Shown piece after piece: positions 1 through 6,874 of a stretch of DNA of 64,000 bases. Each line of letters starts with the position of its first letter. Positions within the stretch are counted from its first letter, which is position 1. Source of the stretch: a virus; IMG/VR virus record IMGVR_UViG_3300037882_002578, positions 1-64,000 of that record; one strand, 5' to 3'. The notes below the pieces were generated by a model. It was not told the DNA's origin. It saw only the letters and a list, made by a program, of their open reading frames with translations, and searched no databases. A program made the translations under genes and the position numbers.

Positions 1-342
1 GTATCCCTCTTCCCCTTTAAAACAACCCTTTCTTACAAAATAACCTCTGTTTGCTGTTGCTGTTAAGAACTCTGTAATTTTATCGGGACTTTTTTCAAAC
101 AAATCTTTTACTTTGTGAGTTAATAAAGTTAAGTTATCACTTTTGCCGTTGTGCCTTTGTAATACATCTTTTACGCCCCAATTATCACCTAAATCTTTAT
201 ATTGAATAGTCCACATTTTACCCCTTGTTCCTAAGTGTTTTAAAATATCCTCACTTGCTACTTTTGGTAATTCTGTTTCTATTTCATTTACTGCTGTTTT
301 TGCTTTTTGCCAAAAATCTAATAAGAAATTTAATGTTTTCAT
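1..342 (-). CDS. hypothetical protein, C-terminus cut off by window edge
   Basis: The start codon is at 340-342 and the frame stays open for 114 codons to the edge of the window, so the C-terminus is missing. The protein begins MKTLNFLLDFWQKAK and is mixed-charged, with no membrane segment or recognised motif. Its start overlaps the stop of the upstream 81-aa gene by one base (TAATG), which suggests coupled translation in a leftward operon. Function unknown. Confidence 0.65.
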   Translation of the reverse strand, partial: MKTLNFLLDFWQKAKTAVNEIETELPKVASEDILKHLGTRGKMWTIQYKDLGDNWGVKDVLQRHNGKSDNLTLLTHKVKDLFEKSPDKITEFLTATANRGYFVRKGCFKGEEGY

Positions 343-587
343 TATAAATAATTTTGAGGATTAAATTCTATTTTGTGGTGTCCTTTAAATATTTCCCAAC
401 GGTATAACTCCACATTAAAAACCGCCGTAAAAAAATTAGAAAGCATAAATTTAGGAAAACAACAAGGGAACAACTCAATCCAACTTTGTAAATATCTAAT
501 ATCAATTTCATAACTCTTAACTCCTTTACTTAAAAGTCTTTCGTAAATTGTAATCCAAAGGTATGTTTTTCGTTTCATAATTTCCAC
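342..587 (-). CDS. hypothetical protein, 81 aa, aromatic-rich
   Basis: A small protein unusually rich in Phe, Trp and Tyr, with Cys-Cys-Phe-Pro near the middle; I recognise no family. It is the first gene downstream of a leftward promoter-like box at 661-668 and a perfect 47-nt palindrome (599-645), which would lie in its 5' leader. It is followed, with a 1-nt overlap, by the gene that leaves the window. Confidence 0.6.
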   Translation of the reverse strand: MEIMKRKTYLWITIYERLLSKGVKSYEIDIRYLQSWIELFPCCFPKFMLSNFFTAVFNVELYRWEIFKGHHKIEFNPQNYL

Positions 588-598
588 GTAAAAAGATT

Positions 599-645
599 AA
601 AAATTGATTAACATTTAAGTTTAACTTAAATGTTAATCAATTTTT
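599..645. repeat. perfect 47-nt palindrome
   Basis: Two 23-nt arms (599-621 and 623-645) are exact reverse complements around a single central base. It lies between two leftward genes and downstream of a leftward promoter-like box. On the minus strand it is followed by a T-rich stretch, so it may be a (bidirectional) terminator. The near-zero loop also fits an operator or a cruciform-forming site. Confidence 0.75.
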
Positions 646-660
646 TGTAAATGTAATATA

Positions 661-692
661 CAAATTTATTTCGCCCGCAAAAGAAAATTAAA
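661..692 (-). promoter_or_regulatory. leftward Bacteroidota-type promoter candidate
   Basis: On the minus strand 668-661 reads TAAATTTG, a match to the Bacteroidota -7 box TAnnTTTG. Twenty bases upstream (692-689) is TTTA, a weak -33 match. It would drive the 81-aa gene through the 599-645 palindrome. Confidence 0.4.
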
Positions 693-700
693 AAGGAATA

Positions 701-910
701 TTAAACAACCTCAAACTCCCATTCATATAAAGAAAAAGGAAATAACATCTTAATACTACTATCTTTAAATTCTAAATCATAAATAGGTTCTTCATCCTTA
801 CCTTCTTCATAATAAGATTCTACTATAACTAAATCTTTATTTAAGTGTTTATAATAGTTTGGATTATCACTTGTTACTCTAACTACTGTACTGTTTTTAA
901 TTCTTTTCAT
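701..910 (-). CDS. hypothetical protein, 69 aa, acidic
   Basis: A compact acidic protein whose alternating hydrophobic pattern (VVRVTSDN, DLVIVES, YDLEFKD) suggests a small all-beta or SH3-like fold; this is a guess from the pattern only. It is a separate unit in the leftward early cluster and no function is recognised. Confidence 0.6.
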   Translation of the reverse strand: MKRIKNSTVVRVTSDNPNYYKHLNKDLVIVESYYEEGKDEEPIYDLEFKDSSIKMLFPFSLYEWEFEVV

Positions 911-1046
911 TTGTTAAATTATGTTAAGTTAATTTTTAAGTATAAACGCCTTCGACTCAGGAATATAGTTTTAGGGTTGTTAAGCCTTTATTTTAGTGGG
1001 GTTGGGGTTGTCCACCTTATAAAACTCCCTCTTAAAACCTCACTTT

Positions 1047-1232
1047 TTAAACGTTGTCCCAATTAATTCTATATCTAAAACAGTTGATAATAAGCGTTTT
1101 AGTTCCTTTTCGAGGTTGTCTGAGCATACTTCCAAAGATAGCTTTTACTCTACCATCTTTATACCTTAATATAGTTTGGATGTTGTAAGGACTCTTTCTT
1201 TCTCTGTATGCATATAGGGTTATTAGTTCCAT
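1047..1232 (-). CDS. hypothetical protein, 61 aa, basic
   Basis: A small basic protein (many Arg and Lys), beginning MELITLYAYRERK, that could bind nucleic acid. No family is recognised. It follows the 82-aa gene closely in the same leftward unit. The 136 nt downstream (911-1046) hold no convincing gene. Confidence 0.5.
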   Translation of the reverse strand: MELITLYAYRERKSPYNIQTILRYKDGRVKAIFGSMLRQPRKGTKTLIINCFRYRINWDNV

Positions 1233-1265
1233 TTTCTTACTGTTTTTTATTGTTTTGCGGGATTT

Positions 1266-1514
1266 TTATTCCCATTCTTGAACCGACTTAATGAAGTTAT
1301 ACTTATTTCCTCTGCTATTCGAGGATAAATCTACATTTATAACCTTTATAACTTCAAAATTATAATTTTTATATACTAAATTCCCATTATTAAAATGTTT
1401 TGACAAGGTATTTTGTTTTATGCTTGTCAATTCCTCTACTTTTGCGAGGTATTTTCTAATGTATTTAATGTTTTTGTTATCTATTATAAGATAAACCGCC
1501 TTATTTGTTCCCAT
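1266..1514 (-). CDS. hypothetical protein, 82 aa, possible HTH
   Basis: The middle segment (YLAKVEELTSIKQNTLSKHF) resembles the two helices of a helix-turn-helix DNA-binding domain: a hydrophobic first helix, then SIKQNTLSKHF as a possible recognition helix. A strong leftward promoter (1542-1573) lies just upstream. An early regulator is plausible but unproven. Confidence 0.6.
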   Translation of the reverse strand: MGTNKAVYLIIDNKNIKYIRKYLAKVEELTSIKQNTLSKHFNNGNLVYKNYNFEVIKVINVDLSSNSRGNKYNFIKSVQEWE

Positions 1515-1541
1515 AGTTGAATCGAGTTAATGAATTATAAG

Positions 1542-1579
1542 CAAATATAAGTATTTATATTCAATCTACCAAATTATTC
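1542..1579 (-). promoter_or_regulatory. leftward promoter, TTTG-N20-TATATTTG
   Basis: The minus strand reads TATATTTG at 1549-1542, and TTTG at 1573-1570 exactly 20 bases upstream, inside GAATAATTTG (1579-1570). This matches the Bacteroidota consensus and the spacing repeated across the window. It drives the 82-aa gene at 1266-1514. Confidence 0.75.
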
Positions 1580-1708
1580 AAGAGCTTTTTTAATATCCTC
1601 TAATAAATAACTGCTAAACTCTAGACTAATTAAACCGCTTTCAATGTGACTTAATATACTTTCTAGTAGTTCCTTATACTGTTGTTCTTTTGTTTCCATC
1701 TGTTTCAT
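1574..1708 (-). CDS. hypothetical protein, 44 aa
   Basis: A short open frame, MKQMETKEQQYKE onward, helical and charged, ending KKALE. An internal Met at codon 4 is an alternative start. It sits in a tightly packed leftward string of small genes, which is the main support. Function unknown. Confidence 0.45.
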   Translation of the reverse strand: MKQMETKEQQYKELLESILSHIESGLISLEFSSYLLEDIKKALE

Positions 1709-1719
1709 TTCCTTGTCTT

Positions 1720-1878
1720 TTAATTTTTTACGCCCGCTTTTATACTCTTAACATACTCTTGTCTTATGTAAGTAGCTAGAATACCGTAATTGTTTAAAGC
1801 AAACTGTTTCGCTTCCTCTTCTGTTACTCTCTTGTTAAGTATGTTTGTTACTGTTGTTACTAAATTACTCCCTTTCAT
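1720..1878 (-). CDS. hypothetical protein, 52 aa
   Basis: Begins MKGSNLVTTVTNILNK and contains EEEAKQFALNNYGIL, predicted helical. The start overlaps the stop of the upstream 79-aa gene by 4 nt, supporting coupled translation. No family recognised. Confidence 0.5.
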   Translation of the reverse strand: MKGSNLVTTVTNILNKRVTEEEAKQFALNNYGILATYIRQEYVKSIKAGVKN

Positions 1879-2114
1879 TTTTTCTTTGCGGTTTTTCTTT
1901 GTACTACTCTAGTAGGGTAACCCATTAAACGATATTCTTTTAAGTCGTGTAATAGTAAACTTTGTTTTCTTTCTTTTCCCGTTGCGGTTATGTGTGGTTT
2001 ATCGCTCCATTCTTTTGGCTCGCCTTTTGAGTTAGTTTCGTATTCGCTTACATCCTCCCACGTTACAAAATTTTGTTGTATTACTTTTAAGTAAGTATAT
2101 TTATTTTCTTTCAT
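1875..2114 (-). CDS. hypothetical protein, 79 aa
   Basis: A polar protein ending in a basic tail (RTAKKK). The segment TYLKVIQQNFVTWEDVSEYE near the start is followed by a Lys/Glu-rich middle and LLLHDLKEYRLMGYPTRVV. No recognised family; member of the leftward early string. Confidence 0.6.
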   Translation of the reverse strand: MKENKYTYLKVIQQNFVTWEDVSEYETNSKGEPKEWSDKPHITATGKERKQSLLLHDLKEYRLMGYPTRVVQRKTAKKK

Positions 2115-2152
2115 AACCTTGTTTTTATATAGTACAAATGTACAAAATGTTT

Positions 2153-2332
2153 TTAATTAAACTCCTCTTTTTTATTATTTTTTTGTGCCAATTTTTCATT
2201 TAATTCTCTACCCTCACTAATAACTGCAACCGCTTCATTAAACGTTAAACCGTTATTTAATGCAAATGTATTAACACTTAAATAGTTGTTTAGATAGTCT
2301 AAGTATAAGTTAATCTTTTCTTTATTAGTCAT
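2153..2332 (-). CDS. hypothetical small helical protein, 59 aa
   Basis: Contains YLDYLNNYLSVNTFALNNG followed by LTFNEAVAVISEGREL. A first helix, a turn around NNGLTFNEA and a second helix suggest a small helical DNA-binding or adaptor protein of a type often seen in Bacteroidota phages. The start overlaps the upstream gene's end by 8 nt. Confidence 0.5.
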   Translation of the reverse strand: MTNKEKINLYLDYLNNYLSVNTFALNNGLTFNEAVAVISEGRELNEKLAQKNNKKEEFN

Positions 2333-2738
2333 TTTCTTTGTAGTTTATTAGTTCATAGATAATCGTCTCAAGAGCAAACCAAGCTAACGCATTTGTTATA
2401 CTACTTTGTTCAACCTTTGAACCACCTAAAAACTTATATAAGTCTTTTAAATCGTCATTATCAACCTCTAAACAGTTAAAACTTTTTACCAAGTCAATAA
2501 CGTTTGTATCCATTTGCTCGGCTTGTTCCTCTAGCAATTCAATTATTGCCTTTCTATTTTTTAACGCAAATTTATGAGTTTCATCGTAATAAATAAAACC
2601 ATTTATTCCGCTACTAGCATCACGATAATTATTTGCATTTTGTAAAAGTTCCTTGAATGGTACGCCTAACTGCTTTATAACTGCATTAGCTAACCTTTCA
2701 TTACTAACTACTTTTAAAAATTCTCTTTTACTCTTCAT
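2325..2738 (-). CDS. conserved phage-type hypothetical protein, 137 aa
   Basis: An acidic, mainly helical protein. The central stretch GFIYYDETHKFALKNRKAI resembles a phage hypothetical family with an aromatic, Asp-Glu-Thr core followed by an Asn-Arg helix. I recall the pattern but cannot name the family with certainty. Among the longer genes of the early cluster; function unknown. Confidence 0.65.
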   Translation of the reverse strand: MKSKREFLKVVSNERLANAVIKQLGVPFKELLQNANNYRDASSGINGFIYYDETHKFALKNRKAIIELLEEQAEQMDTNVIDLVKSFNCLEVDNDDLKDLYKFLGGSKVEQSSITNALAWFALETIIYELINYKEND

Positions 2739-2756
2739 AACTTTATTTTTTAATGT

Positions 2757-2918
2757 TTACAATTGTACTATTAAAGTACCCTCTTTTATTTGTTTTTCTC
2801 TTTGTTGGTTTATATAATCCCTTAACAGTTCCCACGCTTCGCACCCTTCAGTGGTTTGTACTTCTATATGTAAAATTCGCATTGCCCTTTCAACCTCTAC
2901 AATAGATATTTTAGTCAT
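2757..2918 (-). CDS. hypothetical protein, 53 aa
   Basis: The frame begins MTKISIVEVERAMRI and ends TLIVQL. It is predicted as helix-turn-helix with EVQTTEGCEAWELLRDYI in the middle. No function recognised; member of the leftward string. Confidence 0.45.
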   Translation of the reverse strand: MTKISIVEVERAMRILHIEVQTTEGCEAWELLRDYINQQREKQIKEGTLIVQL

Positions 2919-2985
2919 AACTTTGTTTTTTAGTATACCCCAAAGGTAATAATTTATATTTGATTAATCTAATTTTTTAACAGTT

Positions 2986-3153
2986 TTATTTTTCCAATTC
3001 AGTCTCACAAATTAACACTATTTTACCGCTTGAAAGTTTAACACGTAACAAGTCAGTGAATACTTTTACATCGTTTACTATCTTTGTATTGTTTGAAGCG
3101 TTTTTAAATACCTTTAAAATTTCGCATTGCATTCCGTTATTTAACATTTTCAT
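2986..3153 (-). CDS. hypothetical protein, 55 aa
   Basis: Begins MKMLNNGMQCEILKVF and ends VLICETELEK. The beta-rich pattern (KIVNDVKVFTDLLRVKL, KIVLICE) suggests a small barrel. It lies 11 nt downstream of the 83-aa gene in the same direction. Function unknown. Confidence 0.45.
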   Translation of the reverse strand: MKMLNNGMQCEILKVFKNASNNTKIVNDVKVFTDLLRVKLSSGKIVLICETELEK

Positions 3154-3164
3154 AGGATTAAATT

Positions 3165-3416
3165 TTATAAAGTTCTTTTTTCAGTTAACCAATTATTAAA
3201 TTCCTCTTTTTCTTGACTTTCAATTGTTTTAATTATACTTTTAACTTTCCCAACATCAGAAAAATTTAAAGTAAGTTTAATTAAGAAAAAGTTTTTATAT
3301 TGTGGGACTATTTTTTTGTTTAATAGTTCAATACTGTTATTTTTTAACTCTTGTATTAGAGTATCTTTGAAAAACTTACTTTTTAATTCTAAATTTATTT
3401 TAATGCTTGAGTCCAT
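3165..3416 (-). CDS. hypothetical protein, 83 aa
   Basis: A Lys-rich protein with alternating beta and alpha pattern (SIKINLELKSKFF, FFLIKLTLNFSD, VKSIIKTIESQEK). No family recognised. It is spaced only 4 nt from the upstream gene, consistent with one operon. Confidence 0.55.
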   Translation of the reverse strand: MDSSIKINLELKSKFFKDTLIQELKNNSIELLNKKIVPQYKNFFLIKLTLNFSDVGKVKSIIKTIESQEKEEFNNWLTEKRTL

Positions 3417-3420
3417 AAAA

Positions 3421-3687
3421 TTATATTTTATCTAAATTAAACAAATGTTTTCTACTTTCATCAATACTAGATATATAATAAACAGTATCTTTATTTAATT
3501 GACTTGTTTTAACTTTTTTAGCCGATTTTATATTAAAAATATTGTTATCATAAATAACCTCCTTATATATCCAATATCCTTTGTTTATATCAGTAGCTAC
3601 TGAAAAGATATTATTTATATTTTTAGTATCGTTCGCAAAGTTTAATAAACTGCTTTTTAAAACTTGTTTTCTTTTTAGAAGTTCCAT
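3421..3687 (-). CDS. hypothetical protein, 88 aa
   Basis: A basic protein beginning MELLKRKQVLKSSLLNF, with YWIYKEVIYDNNIF and VYYISSIDESR strands. No family recognised. It directly follows a small membrane protein gene at 3692-3865. Confidence 0.55.
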   Translation of the reverse strand: MELLKRKQVLKSSLLNFANDTKNINNIFSVATDINKGYWIYKEVIYDNNIFNIKSAKKVKTSQLNKDTVYYISSIDESRKHLFNLDKI

Positions 3688-3691
3688 AACT

Positions 3692-3865
3692 TTAAATTTT
3701 ATCGATTAGTATTAATAATAAGTTAGCTAGAGTAATAAAGAAAGATATTGTTAATATAATACCAAACTTTATTATGAATTGTTTTTCAGTCTTTTGCGCC
3801 AAAAAAGAACTGAGAACAAATAAAACGGCTATGAAAATAAGTAGCAAAATGTTATTAGTTATCAT
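3692..3865 (-). CDS. small membrane protein, 57 aa, two TM segments
   Basis: A short frame with two clear hydrophobic helices: residues about 5-23 (ILLLIFIAVLFVLSSFL) and about 33-54 (FGIILTISFFITLANLLLI), joined by a short charged loop (AQKTEKQF). The topology suits a small inner-membrane protein; a superinfection or regulatory role is possible but not shown. Confidence 0.5.
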   Translation of the reverse strand: MITNNILLLIFIAVLFVLSSFLAQKTEKQFIIKFGIILTISFFITLANLLLILIDKI

Positions 3866-3944
3866 AAGATTAAGATTTTAAAAGTTAGTTAAAAAGTTTC
3901 TTTTTTAATTTTGCGCCAAAAAAGAATAAAAAGCAAAGGTTTGG

Positions 3945-4199
3945 TTATTCTTCAATCCAAGTTAATAAAATTTGTTTTTCATCATTAACTACGAAAGAAA
4001 CATCTTTGTGCATAATACCAATTATACTCAAGTCTCTCAAGGTTAAGCGACCTTTTACTCTAATTTGAAAAAGTACGCCTGTATCAACATCTATTTTATC
4101 ACCTTCAAATAATTTTGATACCTCAACATTTTTAAGGTTTAAACTTTGTTCTATGTAATCTACTAATGTTTCTTTGCTTGTAAATTTGTTAACGTTCAT
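3945..4199 (-). CDS. hypothetical protein, 84 aa
   Basis: Begins MNVNKFTSKETLVDYIEQ. The body is beta-rich (VLFQIRVKGRLTLRDLSIIG, SFVVNDEKQILLTWIEE). It is the first gene leftward of the non-coding repeat region and has a promoter-like box at 4240-4247 just upstream. Unknown function. Confidence 0.6.
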   Translation of the reverse strand: MNVNKFTSKETLVDYIEQSLNLKNVEVSKLFEGDKIDVDTGVLFQIRVKGRLTLRDLSIIGIMHKDVSFVVNDEKQILLTWIEE

Positions 4200-4239
4200 G
4201 ATACTATTGTTTTTTGTGGTTACTGTTTCAATTCGATAG

Positions 4240-4275
4240 CAAATCTAAGAATACTATTTGAATAAACAATACAAA
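4240..4275 (-). promoter_or_regulatory. leftward promoter candidate
   Basis: The minus strand reads TAGATTTG at 4247-4240 (TAnnTTTG). An ATTG is 19 bases upstream (4270-4267) and a TTTG 24 bases upstream (4275-4272), so the -33 match is imperfect. It would drive the 84-aa gene and the left-end early cluster. Confidence 0.5.
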
Positions 4276-4331
4276 AAAGCAATTATTTTTAAAAAATTTT
4301 ATAAAGTCAATAAAATCAAGGCTTACCAGTA

Positions 4332-4635
4332 GTAAGAATTTCTTACAAAGTATATAAAGTAAGAAAAGGATTAAGTAGTTAAGTGTAAGAATAATTATAT
4401 AAATACTAAACTTTGCAATTAATCAATAAAAAATAAATATTGATACTTAGATACCAAACTTGTAAAAGAGTGGCTTAAAATGCCTGTAAATAAGTTTATA
4501 GGCTAAAGTATGACTATCTTACACGCTACACTCTTACAAGGCTAAAAAGTCAAATTTAGAAAATAGTTTTTTGTAAGAAGTTGAAAAACTTTGTAAGACT
4601 TCAAAAAAGCATAGAGGGAGTAGGGGAAGTCTTAC
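4332..4635. repeat. cluster of nine GTAAGA/TCTTAC motifs, candidate origin or control region
   Basis: Within about 300 nt of the 740-nt non-coding gap (4200-4938), GTAAGA or its complement occurs at 4332, 4341, 4359, 4385, 4517, 4532, 4573, 4593 and 4630. The two at 4332 and 4341 form an inverted pair. The region is very AT-rich, then becomes G-rich on the plus strand (G runs at 4616, 4623, 4646, 4660 and 4671). Clustered short repeats beside AT-rich DNA fit protein-binding iterons of a replication origin or an early regulatory region. No coding frame of note is present. Confidence 0.55.
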
Positions 4636-4682
4636 TTTTTTGGTAGGGGTGATTATAGTGGGTCAGTATAGGGGCAAATACG

Positions 4683-4819
4683 CATACAATATTTTCAAAA
4701 TATTTCCCTTACGCCCACGCCTACACACAAACCAATTTTTGAAATAAAAACACATACAATATTTCCCTTGTCCCCCACCAATAAACATATAATATTTTTA
4801 GAAACACAAACCAATTTTT
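4683..4819. repeat. interleaved short direct repeats in non-coding region
   Basis: CATACAATATTT occurs at 4683 and 4753, with CATATAATATTT at 4786. AATATTTCCCTT occurs at 4699 and 4758. A 16-nt exact repeat, ACACAAACCAATTTTT, occurs at 4725 and 4804. The arrangement suggests duplicated binding sites next to the GTAAGA cluster. Confidence 0.65.
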
Positions 4820-4874
4820 ACTATTTTAAAACTGCCTCTCAGATAAACTACCAGTGGGTGTTTTATTAAATGAG

Positions 4875-4912
4875 AAAAGGGCAGGGAGCTTTTTAGTTCT
4901 CCTTACCCTTTT
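4875..4912 (-). terminator. intrinsic terminator of the ClpP-like operon
   Basis: The arms 4875-4888 and 4899-4912 pair over 14 positions with one mismatch and one G-U. On the minus strand the stem is followed by TTTTCTCATTT. It lies 27 nt beyond the stop of the 4939-5427 gene. Confidence 0.75.
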
Positions 4913-4938
4913 AGTGGCTTATGTCAGATACCACTTTA

Positions 4939-5427
4939 TTATAACTTCCAAGTTTTAAACTGCTCTTTATATACTACTACGTCTCTTCCTTTTAGAAACT
5001 GTTTTAATTGTTTTTCTGTTAGGAGGTTTTTCTTTTTAATTTTTTCGGCGAAGTTTAAATTGTATTCTTTATCCTGCTTAGATAATATTTTAGCGTCATG
5101 GAAGGTAGAATCTTTTCTAAACCTGTAACTCTCCCTGTCAGCAACGTGGAATAAAATAACATCCAAGTCGTCTAAATCTAAAACTACTTTACCATTAAAA
5201 TCTGTTAAGATACTTGTACCTGCAGACAATATTCTATCTGTTAGAGTTATAGTGAGTTTGTCTTTTATAGAATTGAAATAGTTTACTAAGAACCCCATAG
5301 AAGAAGATTCTCCTCCATTGGTTGCAAACCATAAATTTATTTTTTCATCTTTTTCCGCCGAGTTTAATTTTTCTACTAAACTGTTAACAGATTCTTCTGT
5401 TATTTCTTCGTTAAATAAGTAATGCAT
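4939..5427 (-). CDS. ClpP-like serine protease
   Basis: A 162-aa ClpP/crotonase-fold protein. LWFATNGGESSSMG (residues about 32-45) matches the ClpP oxyanion region, Ser72 in SAGTSIL aligns with the catalytic Ser, and His94 in ILFHVAD aligns with the catalytic His. A late Asp in KGRDVVV (about residue 149) could complete the triad. The usual AASM motif is altered to AGTS, so it is a divergent member, shorter than host ClpP (about 190-200 aa). It is the last gene of a leftward early operon with a terminator behind it. Its distance from the head genes argues against a role as prohead protease; degradation or processing of host or early proteins is more likely (inference). Confidence 0.75.
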   Translation of the reverse strand: MHYLFNEEITEESVNSLVEKLNSAEKDEKINLWFATNGGESSSMGFLVNYFNSIKDKLTITLTDRILSAGTSILTDFNGKVVLDLDDLDVILFHVADRESYRFRKDSTFHDAKILSKQDKEYNLNFAEKIKKKNLLTEKQLKQFLKGRDVVVYKEQFKTWKL

Positions 5428-5428
5428 A

Positions 5429-5653
5429 TTAGTTTATATTGTTTAAAGAGTCTATTAATGTTTGAGTACTGTCTATGTAATCTTGAATCTCTCTACGGTC
5501 TTTTATTTCTTTTAAATCTGTTTTTAGTTTGTAAAGTCTTTCTATGTTTTCAATTTTTTGCGCCGACTTAGAGTTATCTACATAATTAAAAGTTAAGGTC
5601 AACATAGAAAATCCTATAAATACTATTACCAAAGCTGTTAAATAGTTTTTCAT
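5429..5653 (-). CDS. small membrane-anchored protein, 74 aa
   Basis: An N-terminal hydrophobic helix (about residues 5-24, LTALVIVFIGFSMLTLTF) is followed by a charged coiled-coil-like tail (Lys, Glu and Asp heptads). It sits 1 nt from the ClpP-like gene start, so the pair is probably co-translated. An adaptor or membrane tether for the protease is conceivable but unsupported. Confidence 0.65.
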   Translation of the reverse strand: MKNYLTALVIVFIGFSMLTLTFNYVDNSKSAQKIENIERLYKLKTDLKEIKDRREIQDYIDSTQTLIDSLNNIN

Positions 5654-5654
5654 T

Positions 5655-5939
5655 TTATCTTAATCCTTGTACTTCTACAGGTTCTTCTGGAGCATATACT
5701 GAATTAACTAATATAACCTTACATTCCAAAAGGTTTTGAATAAGGTATTCTGTCATATCTTGAATACTTGTTATTTCTGTTAGTAACCCTATCCCTGCAA
5801 AACCTTCTTCGTGTTTTTGAGATTTTTCTGTAGTTTGTGCTCCAGCTATTTTACCTACTACGGCTCTTGTATCTTCTAATAAAGAATAAAGTGAAGCGTT
5901 GATTATCTCTTGTCTGTTTTTGATTTGTTCTAAAGTCAT
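5655..5939 (-). CDS. hypothetical protein, 94 aa
   Basis: A helical protein beginning MTLEQIKNRQEIINASLY, with a Gly-rich middle (HEEGFAGIGLL) and an acidic C-terminus. Family unknown; tightly packed in the ClpP-like operon. Confidence 0.65.
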   Translation of the reverse strand: MTLEQIKNRQEIINASLYSLLEDTRAVVGKIAGAQTTEKSQKHEEGFAGIGLLTEITSIQDMTEYLIQNLLECKVILVNSVYAPEEPVEVQGLR

Positions 5940-5941
5940 TT

Positions 5942-6151
5942 TTATTGTAATATATTTAATACTGATTTAATTTCCCAAATTTTTATTGTTTCCGAAGCTC
6001 TCATCAGAAGTTTAAATACTTCTGTTAAAGTTGTATTCTCTTTTACTTTTATTGGGTAATTTTTATAAATCCAATTAGAGTCATCTCCATCGTACCTTCT
6101 AGTAAACCCTACGTTTATAAGAGCTGCTATTATTTCTTCTTTGTTTATCAT
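5942..6151 (-). CDS. hypothetical protein, 69 aa
   Basis: Begins MINKEEIIAALINVGFTRRY and contains WIYKNYPIKVKENTTL. The helix-strand layout resembles small phage proteins that bind other proteins. Unknown function; spaced 2-3 nt from its neighbours. Confidence 0.6.
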   Translation of the reverse strand: MINKEEIIAALINVGFTRRYDGDDSNWIYKNYPIKVKENTTLTEVFKLLMRASETIKIWEIKSVLNILQ

Positions 6152-6154
6152 AAC

Positions 6155-6454
6155 TTATACTCCCACCCATTCATAAGATAAAACTTCTTTTTTCTCCACT
6201 CTGTAAAGTTCTGAAAAACTTTCTTCGCTTCCATGTTCCCAATCGTCCAAAATAGTGTTTGTTTTCCAAGTACCCACATACTGTTCAAAATCTTTTACTT
6301 CTGGAAAATATTCTTTATGTTCTGATTTAAATTCTATAATATCCCATCTATAGTAGTTACTACCTCTTCTATGTTCTGAGTCTGTATGTATTGAAAACTC
6401 TGTTATGTCTTCAAATAAGTTTGGTTGTTCTGCGTAATTTACAGTGTTTTTCAT
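6155..6454 (-). CDS. hypothetical protein, 99 aa, acidic and aromatic
   Basis: Rich in Glu, Trp and Tyr (YYRWDIIEFKSEH, WKTNTILDDWEHG, SYEWVGV). The 4-nt ATGA-type overlap with the upstream and downstream frames supports translation in this operon. No family recognised. Confidence 0.6.
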   Translation of the reverse strand: MKNTVNYAEQPNLFEDITEFSIHTDSEHRRGSNYYRWDIIEFKSEHKEYFPEVKDFEQYVGTWKTNTILDDWEHGSEESFSELYRVEKKEVLSYEWVGV

Positions 6455-6633
6455 AATTTATTTACTGTTAATATTAATTTATTTTTATTATCATCTTGTT
6501 CATTCATTTTAAAAACTTTTGATAAGTAAGCTCTTTTATAATCTCCTGGCATAAATATCAATCCTTGTTGACTTCTATACCAACCGTCGCTCATAGGTGT
6601 TAGTCTGTATTTTTTTATTTCTTCTGCTGTCAT
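6451..6633 (-). CDS. hypothetical protein, 60 aa
   Basis: Begins MTAEEIKKYRLTPMSDGWY, with GLIFMPGDYKRAYL in the middle. It overlaps the next gene by 4 nt. Unknown; same leftward operon. Confidence 0.55.
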   Translation of the reverse strand: MTAEEIKKYRLTPMSDGWYRSQQGLIFMPGDYKRAYLSKVFKMNEQDDNKNKLILTVNKL

Positions 6634-6635
6634 AA

Positions 6636-6872
6636 TTATTTATAATATAAATTCATTGGTATTCCTATATCAAACCCTACAAAATTAGAAACTCTCATTT
6701 CTAATGGTATTTTTAATTCGTTGCAGTATTTATCATACTCTTTTTCTAACATATCATATTCATAATCAGGAATAGTGTTTTTATCTACTTCTAGTATATT
6801 TTCGCATTCATAATAAAAATATCTATACCTTCTTAAGTCTCTGTGTATGTTATTTAATTCCTTTAGTGTCAT
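6636..6872 (-). CDS. hypothetical protein, 78 aa
   Basis: Tyr- and Glu-rich, with two helices (LKELNNIHRDLRRYRYFYYE and YDMLEKEYDKYCNELK). The YEYDMLEKEYDKYC segment recalls the helical domain at the start of bacterial DNA ligases and some phage decoys, but this is too short to claim. Unknown function. Confidence 0.6.
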   Translation of the reverse strand: MTLKELNNIHRDLRRYRYFYYECENILEVDKNTIPDYEYDMLEKEYDKYCNELKIPLEMRVSNFVGFDIGIPMNLYYK

Positions 6873-6874
6873 AG

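Noticed and set aside
4939-5427. Prohead protease role for the ClpP-like protein
   Set aside because: It lies in an early leftward operon about 24 kb from the capsid genes and next to small unknown genes.
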